A stretch of DNA of 18,375 nucleotides from DAITMV01 sp036834985 (GTDB lineage: Bacteria; Pseudomonadota; Gammaproteobacteria; Burkholderiales; Burkholderiaceae_B), in contig DAITMV010000044.1 in assembly GCA_036834985.1 (NCBI GenBank), positions 1-18,375 of the forward strand, read 5' to 3'. This document shows positions 8,692 through 15,603 of the stretch, piece by piece; position 1 is the first letter of the stretch, and every line of letters starts with the position of its first letter. The translations under genes and the position numbers were made by a program. Below the pieces are notes generated by a model. It did not search any database. It saw only the letters and a program-made list of their open reading frames with translations, and was not told the origin of the DNA.

Positions 8692-9241
8692 TATCAATAT
8701 ACCGATAGATGAGAAAAGCGATTGCAACGGCAATCAGCGGGAGGGTCCACAAACACAACAGGCTGGCGCCCACGAGCATGAGGAGCAATAACGTACTTAG
8801 GGTGGCTCGCATGGTATGAGGCCACCAGACGAGCCGCCACAGGCGTAGACGGGTATTGCGTGAGTGAACCAATAGTTTGATCGTATTAAACCGAAGCTTA
8901 ACTAGCCAGGTGTACTGCAGCCACAGCGTGATGCTGGCTGAAAAGCAGGCCAACAGGGCCAGACGTATCGTCAATAACAGCCAAGCTGCATCCGCAGAGG
9001 GGCCGATGTCCAAAAGCCATTGCTGAAGGGTTTGTGCATGCTCGCTGGACGTTCCCAGCAGTGCGACAGCGCTGATCACTGCAAGCAAGGCGCTGATTGC
9101 ATACACCGTTAACCAGGGTTGATGTGAACAGTGCTCGATGCTTTTTTCAAACAGCACAAAGCCAGCATACAGGCTGATGAGCCATGGCAGGGCAACAGCA
9201 AGCGTGATCAGAACAAATGGAGTCACTCGAGTACACAACAC
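8663..9241 (-). CDS. Short ABC permease-like membrane protein
   Basis: The predicted inner-membrane protein has 192 residues and four or five hydrophobic segments (about 8-31, 43-63, 86-113, 147-168, 169-182). A basic cytoplasmic-type loop with RLWRLVWWP (about 133-141) sits where ABC importers of the ThiP/AfuB type carry their coupling loop (pattern W-x-x-V-x-W-P before a helix). A normal EAA motif with its conserved glycine is not recognisable, and the protein is shorter than usual permeases (over 220 residues, or about 530 for fused ones). It ends inside the start of the pseudo-ATPase gene, which suggests translational coupling. The best start is GTG at 9241; GTG at 9226 is also possible, and neither has a clear ribosome binding site. 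It occupies the TupB position between tupA and the ABC subunit. Function is not established. Confidence 0.6.
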   Translation of the reverse strand: MLCTRVTPFVLITLAVALPWLISLYAGFVLFEKSIEHCSHQPWLTVYAISALLAVISAVALLGTSSEHAQTLQQWLLDIGPSADAAWLLLTIRLALLACFSASITLWLQYTWLVKLRFNTIKLLVHSRNTRLRLWRLVWWPHTMRATLSTLLLLMLVGASLLCLWTLPLIAVAIAFLIYRYIDNDYAPWPVR

Positions 9242-9294
9242 CGACGGTTTTGGACAGCGTTATTCAAACACGTATCGGTGTGTGTACATCTTTA

Positions 9295-9321
9295 AAATAC
9301 CCGGCAAATACCGGTGTATTT
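9295..9321 (-). terminator. Bulged hairpin just after tupA, possible weak terminator or attenuator
   Basis: Two arms, AAATAC+CCGG (9295-9304) and CCGG+T+GTATTT (9311-9321), pair over ten base pairs with one bulged base and a six-base loop. On the minus strand the stem starts two bases after the tupA stop and runs into TTTTAAAG. The T-run is short, so termination would be partial. The placement would let tupA be expressed more strongly than the permease-like and pseudo-ATPase genes behind it. Confidence 0.45.
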
Positions 9322-9323
9322 AA

Positions 9324-10175
9324 TTATTTGGCATCTGGAAAAAACAAACTCTGACCGTTGATCTTGTAGCTGGCAATTGCCTGTTGACCCGTGGGCGACA
9401 CCAGCCAGTCAATAAATTGCTGTCCGTCCTCTTTTTTGACATGGGGGTGTTTAGCCGGGCTGACCAACATCACTCCATACGGGTTAAACAGCGTTTTATC
9501 TCCTTCCAGCACGATTTTCAGGTTTTGCGGGTTCTTGAAAGCCAGCCAGGTGCCTCTGTCCGCCAGAATATAGGCATCCAGCGAGGCCGCGGTATTTAAC
9601 GCAGGGCCCATGCCTTGACCGGTGCTTTTGTACCAGTCGGTGCTCGCCATCGCGATATCAATCCCCGCTTTTTTCCAGAGGCGAAGTTCGGCCGAATGGG
9701 TGCCGCTTTTGTCACCCCGTGATACAAATTTTGATTTGCTGTCCGCAATTTTTTTAAAGGCCTCGGTGCTGTCCTTGATCCCCAGGATTTTTGCCGGATC
9801 GCTGGCAGGGCCAATCAACACAAAATCGTTGTACATCACATCCCGGCGTCCTACCCCAAAGCCCTCGGCCATAAACTTGTCTTCGGCGGGGCGGTCATGT
9901 ACAAAAACTACGTCTGAGTCCCCGCGACGCCCTACATCAAGCGCTTGCCCGGTACCCAAGGCAACCACGCGAACGTCAATACCGGTCTGCTTGGTAAAAA
10001 TGGGGAGTAAATACCCAAACAAGCCTGATTGCTCGGTCGAGGTTGTAGACGATACGGTGATGAATTTATTGTCAGCATGCGCGATGGGTGTGCCCATGAA
10101 TGCGGTCAGTCCAGCAGACAGGCACGCCGATACGGCGATGGCGCGAAGGCGGTTTAACAACGATGCGTTCAACAT
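9324..10175 (-). CDS. tupA: Periplasmic tungstate-binding protein TupA
   Basis: This is the solute-binding protein of a tungstate uptake system, exported to the periplasm. Its 283 residues begin with a Sec signal peptide (basic start, hydrophobic core about 11-29, likely cleavage after AHA at 32-34). The mature protein opens with the oxyanion-pocket motif STTSTEQSG (43-51), followed by ALGTGQALDVGRRGDSDVVFVHD (about 72-94) and RGDKSGTHSAE, all typical of TupA/PBP-like tungstate binders rather than ModA. The ATG at 10175 has a strong AAGGAG with good spacing. No binding residue appears lost, in contrast to the two genes behind it. It is divergent from a regulator that shares a PBP-like ligand domain, so expression probably responds to oxyanion supply. 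Molybdate binding as well cannot be excluded from sequence. Confidence 0.9.
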   Translation of the reverse strand: MLNASLLNRLRAIAVSACLSAGLTAFMGTPIAHADNKFITVSSTTSTEQSGLFGYLLPIFTKQTGIDVRVVALGTGQALDVGRRGDSDVVFVHDRPAEDKFMAEGFGVGRRDVMYNDFVLIGPASDPAKILGIKDSTEAFKKIADSKSKFVSRGDKSGTHSAELRLWKKAGIDIAMASTDWYKSTGQGMGPALNTAASLDAYILADRGTWLAFKNPQNLKIVLEGDKTLFNPYGVMLVSPAKHPHVKKEDGQQFIDWLVSPTGQQAIASYKINGQSLFFPDAK

Positions 10176-10196
10176 GATCTCCTTTTATATGATTCA

Positions 10197-10224
10197 ATAT
10201 TATGGTTGTGGCCTCGTGGTGCAA
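10197..10224 (-). promoter_or_regulatory. Possible tupA promoter in the tupA/regulator divergent spacer
   Basis: On the minus strand TTGCAC (10224-10219) and TAATAT (10202-10197) are 16 bases apart, about 22 bases before the tupA start codon. Both elements are partial matches to sigma-70 consensus. The 123-base spacer is AT-rich next to tupA and is the obvious place for an operator of the divergent regulator, but no clean palindrome was found there. Confidence 0.3.
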
Positions 10225-10298
10225 GGACTATGCCCAACACCAAGCTCAGTGATGACGCCAGGAGCTATGCGAAACGGCCCAGTGATTAGGATACGTGA

Positions 10299-11366
10299 AT
10301 GTTGAAATTGTCGATGTCTTCAACGTGGGAAATTTCCCCGGAGAAGTCCATCCCGCTTGACGATGGTCTGATTCAAGCATTGATTCAGATTGATCTGTGT
10401 GGGTCGTTGCAAGAGGCGGCCAAGGCGCAACGCGTGCCTTACAGGACATTCTGGGCTTATATACAAAAATATAACCGGCTGCTTGAACAGCCCCTTGTCC
10501 AGACAGCGGGGCGGGGCGGTGCATCGTTGACCGAGTTGGGTCATCGCCTGCGTTGGATGCACGAACAGGCGCGTGTCCGTATGCAAGGCCCCTTGCTGTC
10601 GAATCAAACCCGCCTGCAAAATGATTGGCGTGATGACTTTTTGCATCGCCTGCCCGCACTCACCGTGGCAAGCAGCGACGACCGCATGCTTAACACCTTG
10701 CTGGCCCAGCTGGCGGTGGGAGGCCATCTGCGGGTTGTCAATAAATCGCTGGGCAGTGTGGGCGCCTTGTCGGCCATGCACCGTGGCGAAGTGATGGTTG
10801 CCGGCTGTCACGTACCTATGGGCTTGCCCGAAGGCGCGCTGCCCTTGGTTGCAGCGCGTCGCTGGATGAAGGACAAAGGGATTCGCTGTGTGCGATTTTT
10901 GATTCGTCAAACGGGGTGGATGACCCGACAGACGCAGTCTGGCTCGTTTGATGTCTTAAAGGCGGTGGCTGGCAAGCAGCGTTTGATCAATCGTAACAAG
11001 GCCTCATCCACCCGCATGTTGTCGGATCACTTGATTTTCAAATCGGGTCTGGTGCCATCCTCCATTGAAGGGTACGAAGACGAAGAAGACTCCCATCTGG
11101 GGGTGGCTTGCGCAATTGCTTCTGGGCAGGCTGATTTTGGGCTGGGTGTTGCCGAAGCGGCGGATACGTATCGTCTGGGCTTTGTACCGGTGTGTGAAGA
11201 GTTTTATGTCTTGGTGGCACAAGAGGCTTTCTTTGATACCTTGCAGTGGGCGATGTTGCGTGATGCGATGAATCACCCCTCACTGGCTCCGTTGATTCAG
11301 GGTGTGAAGGGGTATCGGATGGATCGCATCGGGGAGGTGTGCAGGCCCTCTGATCTGGGGATTTGA
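10299..11366 (+). CDS. One-component regulator: ModE-like winged HTH plus PBP-like ligand domain
   Basis: The 355-residue cytosolic transcription factor probably controls the divergent tupA group. The N-terminal part (about 20-100) is a LysR/ModE-type winged helix-turn-helix, with recognition region GSLQEAAKAQRVPYRTFWAYI (about 35-55) and wing AGRGGASLTELG. The rest (about 115-340) resembles the cytoplasmic PBP-like domain found in regulators of molybdate or tungstate genes: SSDDRMLNTLLAQL, the NKSLGSVGALSAMHRGEVMVAGCH segment and RNKASSTRMLSDHL, a basic/serine stretch suited to oxyanion binding. ATG at 10299 has AGGA at 10288-10291; ATG at 10314 is an alternative. Domain pairing and the divergent position next to tupA suggest a tungstate-responsive autoregulated switch, which is inference. 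Whether it activates or represses cannot be told. Confidence 0.8.
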   Translation: MLKLSMSSTWEISPEKSIPLDDGLIQALIQIDLCGSLQEAAKAQRVPYRTFWAYIQKYNRLLEQPLVQTAGRGGASLTELGHRLRWMHEQARVRMQGPLLSNQTRLQNDWRDDFLHRLPALTVASSDDRMLNTLLAQLAVGGHLRVVNKSLGSVGALSAMHRGEVMVAGCHVPMGLPEGALPLVAARRWMKDKGIRCVRFLIRQTGWMTRQTQSGSFDVLKAVAGKQRLINRNKASSTRMLSDHLIFKSGLVPSSIEGYEDEEDSHLGVACAIASGQADFGLGVAEAADTYRLGFVPVCEEFYVLVAQEAFFDTLQWAMLRDAMNHPSLAPLIQGVKGYRMDRIGEVCRPSDLGI

Positions 11367-11472
11367 CTGTTCCTTATTGAAACACTTGATGGCAATTGTC
11401 TGCTGATTTGTTGACGGTCTGTTGCTTCTATTTTTCTTAGAAATGACTATTATTCGCCAGTTTGCTGATTTA

Positions 11473-11496
11473 AATTTGGCATAAGCCGGCCAAATT
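11473..11496. promoter_or_regulatory. Inverted repeat upstream of the aldehyde dehydrogenase gene, candidate operator
   Basis: Perfect 8-base arms AATTTGGC (11473-11480) and GCCAAATT (11489-11496) are separated by eight bases, giving half-sites about 16 bases apart centre to centre. They lie in the 248-base gene-free stretch before the dehydrogenase. A second, weaker dyad, GTGTGCG/CGCATAC, lies at 11535-11553. Such spacing fits a dimeric regulator, but no factor can be named. No convincing sigma-70 or sigma-54 promoter was found in the stretch. Confidence 0.4.
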
Positions 11497-11614
11497 CATG
11501 GTCTTTGATCTGGAATGATTTGCGTTTGTGGTCGGTGTGCGTAATTCGCATACAACCTTAAACAGGCATAGCGATTGCCAAGTCCTCTACACCAACTACA
11601 AAAGGAGTAGGGAC

Positions 11615-13135
11615 ATGAATTTATTAGAAGCAGCAAACCTGGGTGTTGCGTACCCATTTAAAGAAACATACGGTAACTTTATCGGCGGTCAGTGGGTTGA
11701 GCCATTGTCTGGCCTGTACTTTGACAACACCACCCCCATTACGGGCAAGGTCTTGTGCCAAATCCCCCGTTCGAATGCAGACGACATTGAGCGTGCGCTC
11801 GATGCAGCCCATGCCGCCAAAACCGCCTGGGGCAAGACATCACCGGCAGATCGCGCCAACGTTCTGAACAAAATTGCAGATCGCCTGGAAGCCAACCTCA
11901 AGTTGCTGGCAGTGGCTGAGACGCTGGACAACGGTAAGCCACTGCGTGAAACCATGGCTGCCGATATTCCATTGGCCATTGACCACTTCCGTTATTTTGC
12001 AGGTTGCCTGCGCTCGGAAGAGGGTGGCATTTCAGAGATTGATCACCAGACCTACGCTTACCATTTTAAAGAGCCATTGGGTGTTGTAGGGCAGATCATT
12101 CCCTGGAACTTCCCGATCCTGATGGCAACTTGGAAGTTGGCCCCTGCACTGGCCGCCGGTAACTGCGTGGTGCTCAAGCCGGCCGAGCAAACACCTGCCT
12201 CCATTTTGGTGCTGATGAGCCTGATTCAAGACCTGTTGCCAGCAGGCGTCGTGAACATTGTTAACGGGTTTGGTCTGGAAGCAGGCAAGCCATTGGCGTC
12301 CAACAAGCGCATCGCAAAAATTGCATTCACCGGTGAAACATCAACCGGCCGCCTGATCATGCAATATGCTGCTCAGAACATCATTCCTGTAACGCTGGAG
12401 CTGGGTGGCAAGAGCCCCAACATCTTCTTTGAAGATGTGATGTCTGCGGACGATGCCTTCTTTGACAAAGCCCTGGAAGGCTTCACCATGTTTGCGCTCA
12501 ATCAGGGCGAAGTATGTACATGCCCGTCCCGCGCGCTGATTCAGGAAAGCATTTACGAGCGTTTCATGGAGCGTGCCATCAAGCGTGTACAGGCTGTCAA
12601 GATGGGCAACCCGCTGGATATGTCTACCATGATTGGCGCTCAGGCTTCTTCCGAGCAGCTGGAAAAAATTCTCTCCTACATCGATCTGGGTAAGCAAGAA
12701 GGTGCGAAGTGTTTGGTCGGTGGCGAGCAGAACGTACAGTCGGGTGAGTTGGCAGGCGGTTACTACGTCAAACCGACCGTGTTTGAAGGTCACAACAAGA
12801 TGCGCATTTTCCAGGAAGAAATTTTTGGACCGGTGTTGTCTGTCACAACCTTTAAAAACGAAGCCGAGGCGCTCGAGATCGCCAACGACACCCTGTATGG
12901 TCTGGGCGCAGGCGTATGGTCACGGGACGGATCCCGTGCATTCCGCATGGGTCGTGAGATTCAGGCGGGTCGCGTATGGACCAACTGCTACCATCTGTAC
13001 CCCGCACACGCTGCGTTCGGTGGCTACAAGCAATCTGGTATCGGTCGTGAAAACCACAAGATGATGCTGGATCACTATCAGCAGACCAAAAATCTGTTGG
13101 TCAGCTACAGCCCGAACGCTTTAGGATTTTTCTAA
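11615..13135 (+). CDS. NAD(P)-dependent aldehyde dehydrogenase, AldB/acetaldehyde type
   Basis: The enzyme oxidises an aldehyde, most likely acetaldehyde or a related short aldehyde, to the acid in the cytosol. The 506-residue chain has ordinary ALDH length. It shows the cofactor-domain segment GQIIPWNFPILMATWKLAPALAAGNCVVLKPAEQTP, the catalytic glutamate in LELGGKSP (E262), and the catalytic cysteine in NQGEVCTCPSR (C301, with C303 two residues on), the hallmark of the AldB/ExaC group. EEIFGPVL and the C-terminal GGYKQSGIGRENH segment are intact. The ATG at 11615 is chosen because AGGAG lies at 11603-11607 and family homology begins there; in-frame codons run back to 11528 but look untranslated. 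DUF779 follows on the same strand, as in many genomes. The exact substrate cannot be read from sequence. Confidence 0.93.
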   Translation: MNLLEAANLGVAYPFKETYGNFIGGQWVEPLSGLYFDNTTPITGKVLCQIPRSNADDIERALDAAHAAKTAWGKTSPADRANVLNKIADRLEANLKLLAVAETLDNGKPLRETMAADIPLAIDHFRYFAGCLRSEEGGISEIDHQTYAYHFKEPLGVVGQIIPWNFPILMATWKLAPALAAGNCVVLKPAEQTPASILVLMSLIQDLLPAGVVNIVNGFGLEAGKPLASNKRIAKIAFTGETSTGRLIMQYAAQNIIPVTLELGGKSPNIFFEDVMSADDAFFDKALEGFTMFALNQGEVCTCPSRALIQESIYERFMERAIKRVQAVKMGNPLDMSTMIGAQASSEQLEKILSYIDLGKQEGAKCLVGGEQNVQSGELAGGYYVKPTVFEGHNKMRIFQEEIFGPVLSVTTFKNEAEALEIANDTLYGLGAGVWSRDGSRAFRMGREIQAGRVWTNCYHLYPAHAAFGGYKQSGIGRENHKMMLDHYQQTKNLLVSYSPNALGFF

Positions 13136-13150
13136 GCGCAGCAGTACTGA

Positions 13151-13168
13151 CACCGTCATGTGACGGTG
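13151..13168 (+). repeat. Hairpin 1 in the ALDH-DUF779 spacer
   Basis: CACCGTCATGTGACGGTG is a perfect 8-base inverted repeat with a two-base centre, starting 15 bases after the dehydrogenase stop. As RNA it would need to open a base pair or two for a loop. As DNA it is a compact dyad that could be a protein site. Confidence 0.5.
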
Positions 13169-13177
13169 GTCACCAGG

Positions 13178-13217
13178 GCGGTTGGTCACTCAGTGACCAA
13201 CCGCATGTTGCATTTTT
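13178..13217 (+). terminator. Hairpin 2 in the ALDH-DUF779 spacer, strong stem with delayed T-run
   Basis: A perfect 13-base inverted repeat (13178-13190 and 13192-13204, arms beginning GCGGTTGG and ending CCAACCGC) has a one-base centre. The T-run TTTTT (13213-13217) starts eight bases after the stem rather than directly. This is unlike a textbook intrinsic terminator. It could instead block 3' exonucleases and separate dehydrogenase mRNA from DUF779 mRNA, or lower DUF779 expression. Confidence 0.5.
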
Positions 13218-13235
13218 AAGGATCGTGAGGGACGC

Positions 13236-13613
13236 ATGCAACGAGTCGCTGCAACAGCAAAGGCGTTGGAACTGATTGAGCAACTCAAACAGCAACACGG
13301 CGATATTATTTTTCATCAAAGCGGCGGTTGTTGTGACGGCAGCGCACCGATGTTGTTTCCTCGTTCAGAGTTTCCTCTGGGCGGCAATGATGTGTGTCTG
13401 GGTAAGATCGGTGGAATTGAGTTTCATATGAGCAAATCCCAGTTTGAATATTGGGAGCATACCCATTTGACGATTGACGCGATTGCGGGCAATGGCGGCA
13501 TGTTTTCACTGGAAAGGCCCACAGGCTATCGGTTTATTGTCAGGTCACGTTTATACAGCGATCAGGAGCTGGCAAGTCTGGTTGATGTCAAGCCATCAGA
13601 TGCGATGCTGTAA
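13236..13613 (+). CDS. DUF779 family protein, partner of aldehyde dehydrogenase
   Basis: This 125-residue cytosolic protein belongs to DUF779, a family repeatedly found beside AldB/ExaC-type dehydrogenases and of unproven function. Seen here: HQSGGCCDGSAPM (H27, C32, C33, D34), PLGGNDVCLG (C54), GIEFHMSKSQFEYWEHTHL (H64, H75, H77) and GMFSLERPTGYRF. The clustered cysteines and histidines could bind a metal or be redox active, which is inference. ATG at 13236 has GAGG at 13227-13230 and AAGGA slightly further up. It is spaced 100 bases from the dehydrogenase, with two strong hairpins between. Its stop is three bases from the stop of the convergent sensor gene. A role in maturing or protecting the dehydrogenase is plausible but not shown. 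Confidence 0.85.
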   Translation: MQRVAATAKALELIEQLKQQHGDIIFHQSGGCCDGSAPMLFPRSEFPLGGNDVCLGKIGGIEFHMSKSQFEYWEHTHLTIDAIAGNGGMFSLERPTGYRFIVRSRLYSDQELASLVDVKPSDAML

Positions 13614-13616
13614 CGG

Positions 13617-15521
13617 CTAGAAACCCTCTGGGGTGCTGACGGACGAGAAGCGGCGCTCAGCATCCTTGCGTCCGGTGATGTCGGTCAAAAATGCAAACAT
13701 ACCCATCATATCTCCGTGTGTAGATCGGTGGGGGACGTACACCGCGCGGATATCTTTCGGAATACCGCCTTGAATGACATGCCGCTCGTATCGCACCGTC
13801 TCGCCTCGCAAGGCTTGTTCGAGGGGGCGTTTAACCTGTTCGTACATCAGTGGACCGAGTGCTTCTTGCACGGTTTTTCCTTGCAGCTCCTCAATCGTTT
13901 TGTTAAATAACTGCGCGCAGGCTTGGTTGCAGAACGTGAGGGTTTGATCCATCGTGACGTAGGCGATCACATAAGGTGCATTGTCTGTGAGGGTGCGCAG
14001 TTTATGCTCGGATTCAACCAGAGCGGCATCGGCCAGCTTGCGTTGTGTGATATCCCCACAAATCGCCACAAAGCGATGTTGGCCGGAGTATTTGTAATCG
14101 GACAGACTTAACTCCATCGGAAAGGTTTGGCCATTCCGTCGCAGCGCAGTCACCTCCACCGTTTGTCCAACCAGTTTTGAAATTCCGGTGCGCTTGTAGC
14201 GTTCAATACCCATTTCATGGGCGCCTCGCAAATGCTCGGGCATGATGCATGAAATATTGTGGCCAAGCATGTCCGATTCGGCATATCCAAACAGCGCTTG
14301 CGACGATGCGTTCCATTTGAGCACAGCCCCTCTATCGTCGATGACGACCACCGCGTCGTGAGCCACTTCAAGAATTGAGTTCAATTCCTTTTTACGGGCG
14401 CGGATGTTGTCAATCAATTCAACCCGAGCCGTGTGTAATTGATTAAGCAATTGCGCCACTTGGGCCAATTCGGTACTTGGAAATTGGCGGGGATCACAGA
14501 CAACCGGCTGATTGGCCAATTGCGCTTGAATGACCTCAGACAAAGCAGTGATGGGTTGCAACTGTTTTTTGATCAGCCAGACCAACCCGGGTATACAGAG
14601 TGCCAACAACGCCACGGTGATCATCAAATTCGAGACGATGTGTCCGTCGACCTGCGCGCGAAGGGGCCCCAGGGACGATACGATACCCAGACTCCAGTCG
14701 GTCCCGGGTACTGCGGTAAAGTGAATAAGTGAGTCACCCATACGGGGTTCAAGCTGCTCAATGGGGGCGGCCCCCGTGCGGGACAGCTGGGTGCTCCAGG
14801 CTTGCTGGAGCGACTGGTTCAAGGTTTGACCGATACGGTCCAGTGCGGGGTGAGCCAGGTATTTAAGCACCTGATCGGAGGCATCTTTGTAAGCCACAAA
14901 TACGTACTCTTGATCCGAGGTACTTAAGCGGACCAACTGGGAGAAGGGGTTGTCCTGTGTGAGGATCACAAAGCCAGTGATGGCGCCCAGAAAGCGCTGA
15001 TCCTTGTCCAATATCGGCACACAGATGGTAATTCCGTGCATTTTTCTCAGTTTGCTGACCAGTGGCTGGCTGACAACCGGCTGATGGGTCGCTTTGAGTG
15101 TCTTAAAATACGGTCGATCCGCAATATCGACCGATTTTTCATTGCGATAGGACAAATCGGGCAGGTCCCCGACATAATGTCCGTCCGCATCAAAGACCAG
15201 AATGTCATCGAACAGGGTCAACAAGGCTTGCTGGTGTGCCAATGTTGTTTGCCATTGTTGCACCGGCTGGGTATTCAAACTGGCCATCGTTACGTTCGAG
15301 CCGGCCAGTCGCTCAAGGGCATTGATGCGTGTCGCAATCAGTTGGCCGACCCGTTGCGCCAGCTTGCTCCCCGTTTGTTTGACACTCTGATATTGCATGT
15401 TGACACCGCGCTGCTCCTCACGGATGTGCGAAATCACCATGGCCACGCCCGTGATGAGCGCGGCACATAGCAGGCTGATCCCGATCAAACGGGTCGAGAG
15501 CTTTTTGAACAGTGAGGGCAT
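13617..15521 (-). CDS. Membrane sensor Cache-HAMP-PAS-PAS without an output domain
   Basis: The 634-residue inner-membrane protein has TM1 (about 11-31), a periplasmic dCache-like domain (about 38-285) with LVFDADGHYVGDLPDLSYRNEKSVDIADRPYFK, a typical small-molecule sensor signature, TM2 (about 298-316), a HAMP-like linker (about 317-370), PAS1 (about 385-495, ending ICGDITQRKLAD) and PAS2 (about 505-615, ending LTDITGRKDAERR). It then stops after about ten residues. Proteins of this layout normally continue into GGDEF/EAL or a histidine kinase, and none is present here. The stop lies three bases from the convergent DUF779 stop, so the missing part is not simply frameshifted downstream. The ATG at 15521 has GGAG only at long spacing. 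It may have lost its output domain, or signal by protein contact. The ligand is unknown. Confidence 0.85.
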   Translation of the reverse strand: MPSLFKKLSTRLIGISLLCAALITGVAMVISHIREEQRGVNMQYQSVKQTGSKLAQRVGQLIATRINALERLAGSNVTMASLNTQPVQQWQTTLAHQQALLTLFDDILVFDADGHYVGDLPDLSYRNEKSVDIADRPYFKTLKATHQPVVSQPLVSKLRKMHGITICVPILDKDQRFLGAITGFVILTQDNPFSQLVRLSTSDQEYVFVAYKDASDQVLKYLAHPALDRIGQTLNQSLQQAWSTQLSRTGAAPIEQLEPRMGDSLIHFTAVPGTDWSLGIVSSLGPLRAQVDGHIVSNLMITVALLALCIPGLVWLIKKQLQPITALSEVIQAQLANQPVVCDPRQFPSTELAQVAQLLNQLHTARVELIDNIRARKKELNSILEVAHDAVVVIDDRGAVLKWNASSQALFGYAESDMLGHNISCIMPEHLRGAHEMGIERYKRTGISKLVGQTVEVTALRRNGQTFPMELSLSDYKYSGQHRFVAICGDITQRKLADAALVESEHKLRTLTDNAPYVIAYVTMDQTLTFCNQACAQLFNKTIEELQGKTVQEALGPLMYEQVKRPLEQALRGETVRYERHVIQGGIPKDIRAVYVPHRSTHGDMMGMFAFLTDITGRKDAERRFSSVSTPEGF

Positions 15522-15603
15522 GGGCTGGCGAGCACGCTCCGTGCGTTATTTGGTGCGGTCAGAGAATTGACTTATTATCAACCCCGCAAGAACAAATCAA
15601 ACG

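Noticed and set aside
8692..8733. TTG start at 8733 for the ABC-like subunit
   Set aside because: It adds 14 residues without ABC similarity, deep inside the permease-like frame; the ATG at 8691 begins close to the first ABC strand. It is not fully excluded, because neither start has a good ribosome binding site.
11389..11406. Sigma-54-like TGGCAATTGTCTGCT upstream of the aldehyde dehydrogenase
   Set aside because: The GG-to-GC distance is one base short of the strict spacing and the TTGC element is incomplete. Two further near matches nearby also fail on spacing.
11528..11614. N-terminal extension of the aldehyde dehydrogenase from 11528
   Set aside because: The extra 29 codons have no family similarity and no ribosome binding site, while ATG at 11615 has AGGAG at ideal distance and begins the family sequence.
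7480..13135. Tungstate genes supplying metal to the neighbouring aldehyde dehydrogenase
   Set aside because: The dehydrogenase is a cysteine/NAD(P) enzyme of the ALDH superfamily and not a tungsten aldehyde oxidoreductase, so adjacency alone does not support this link.
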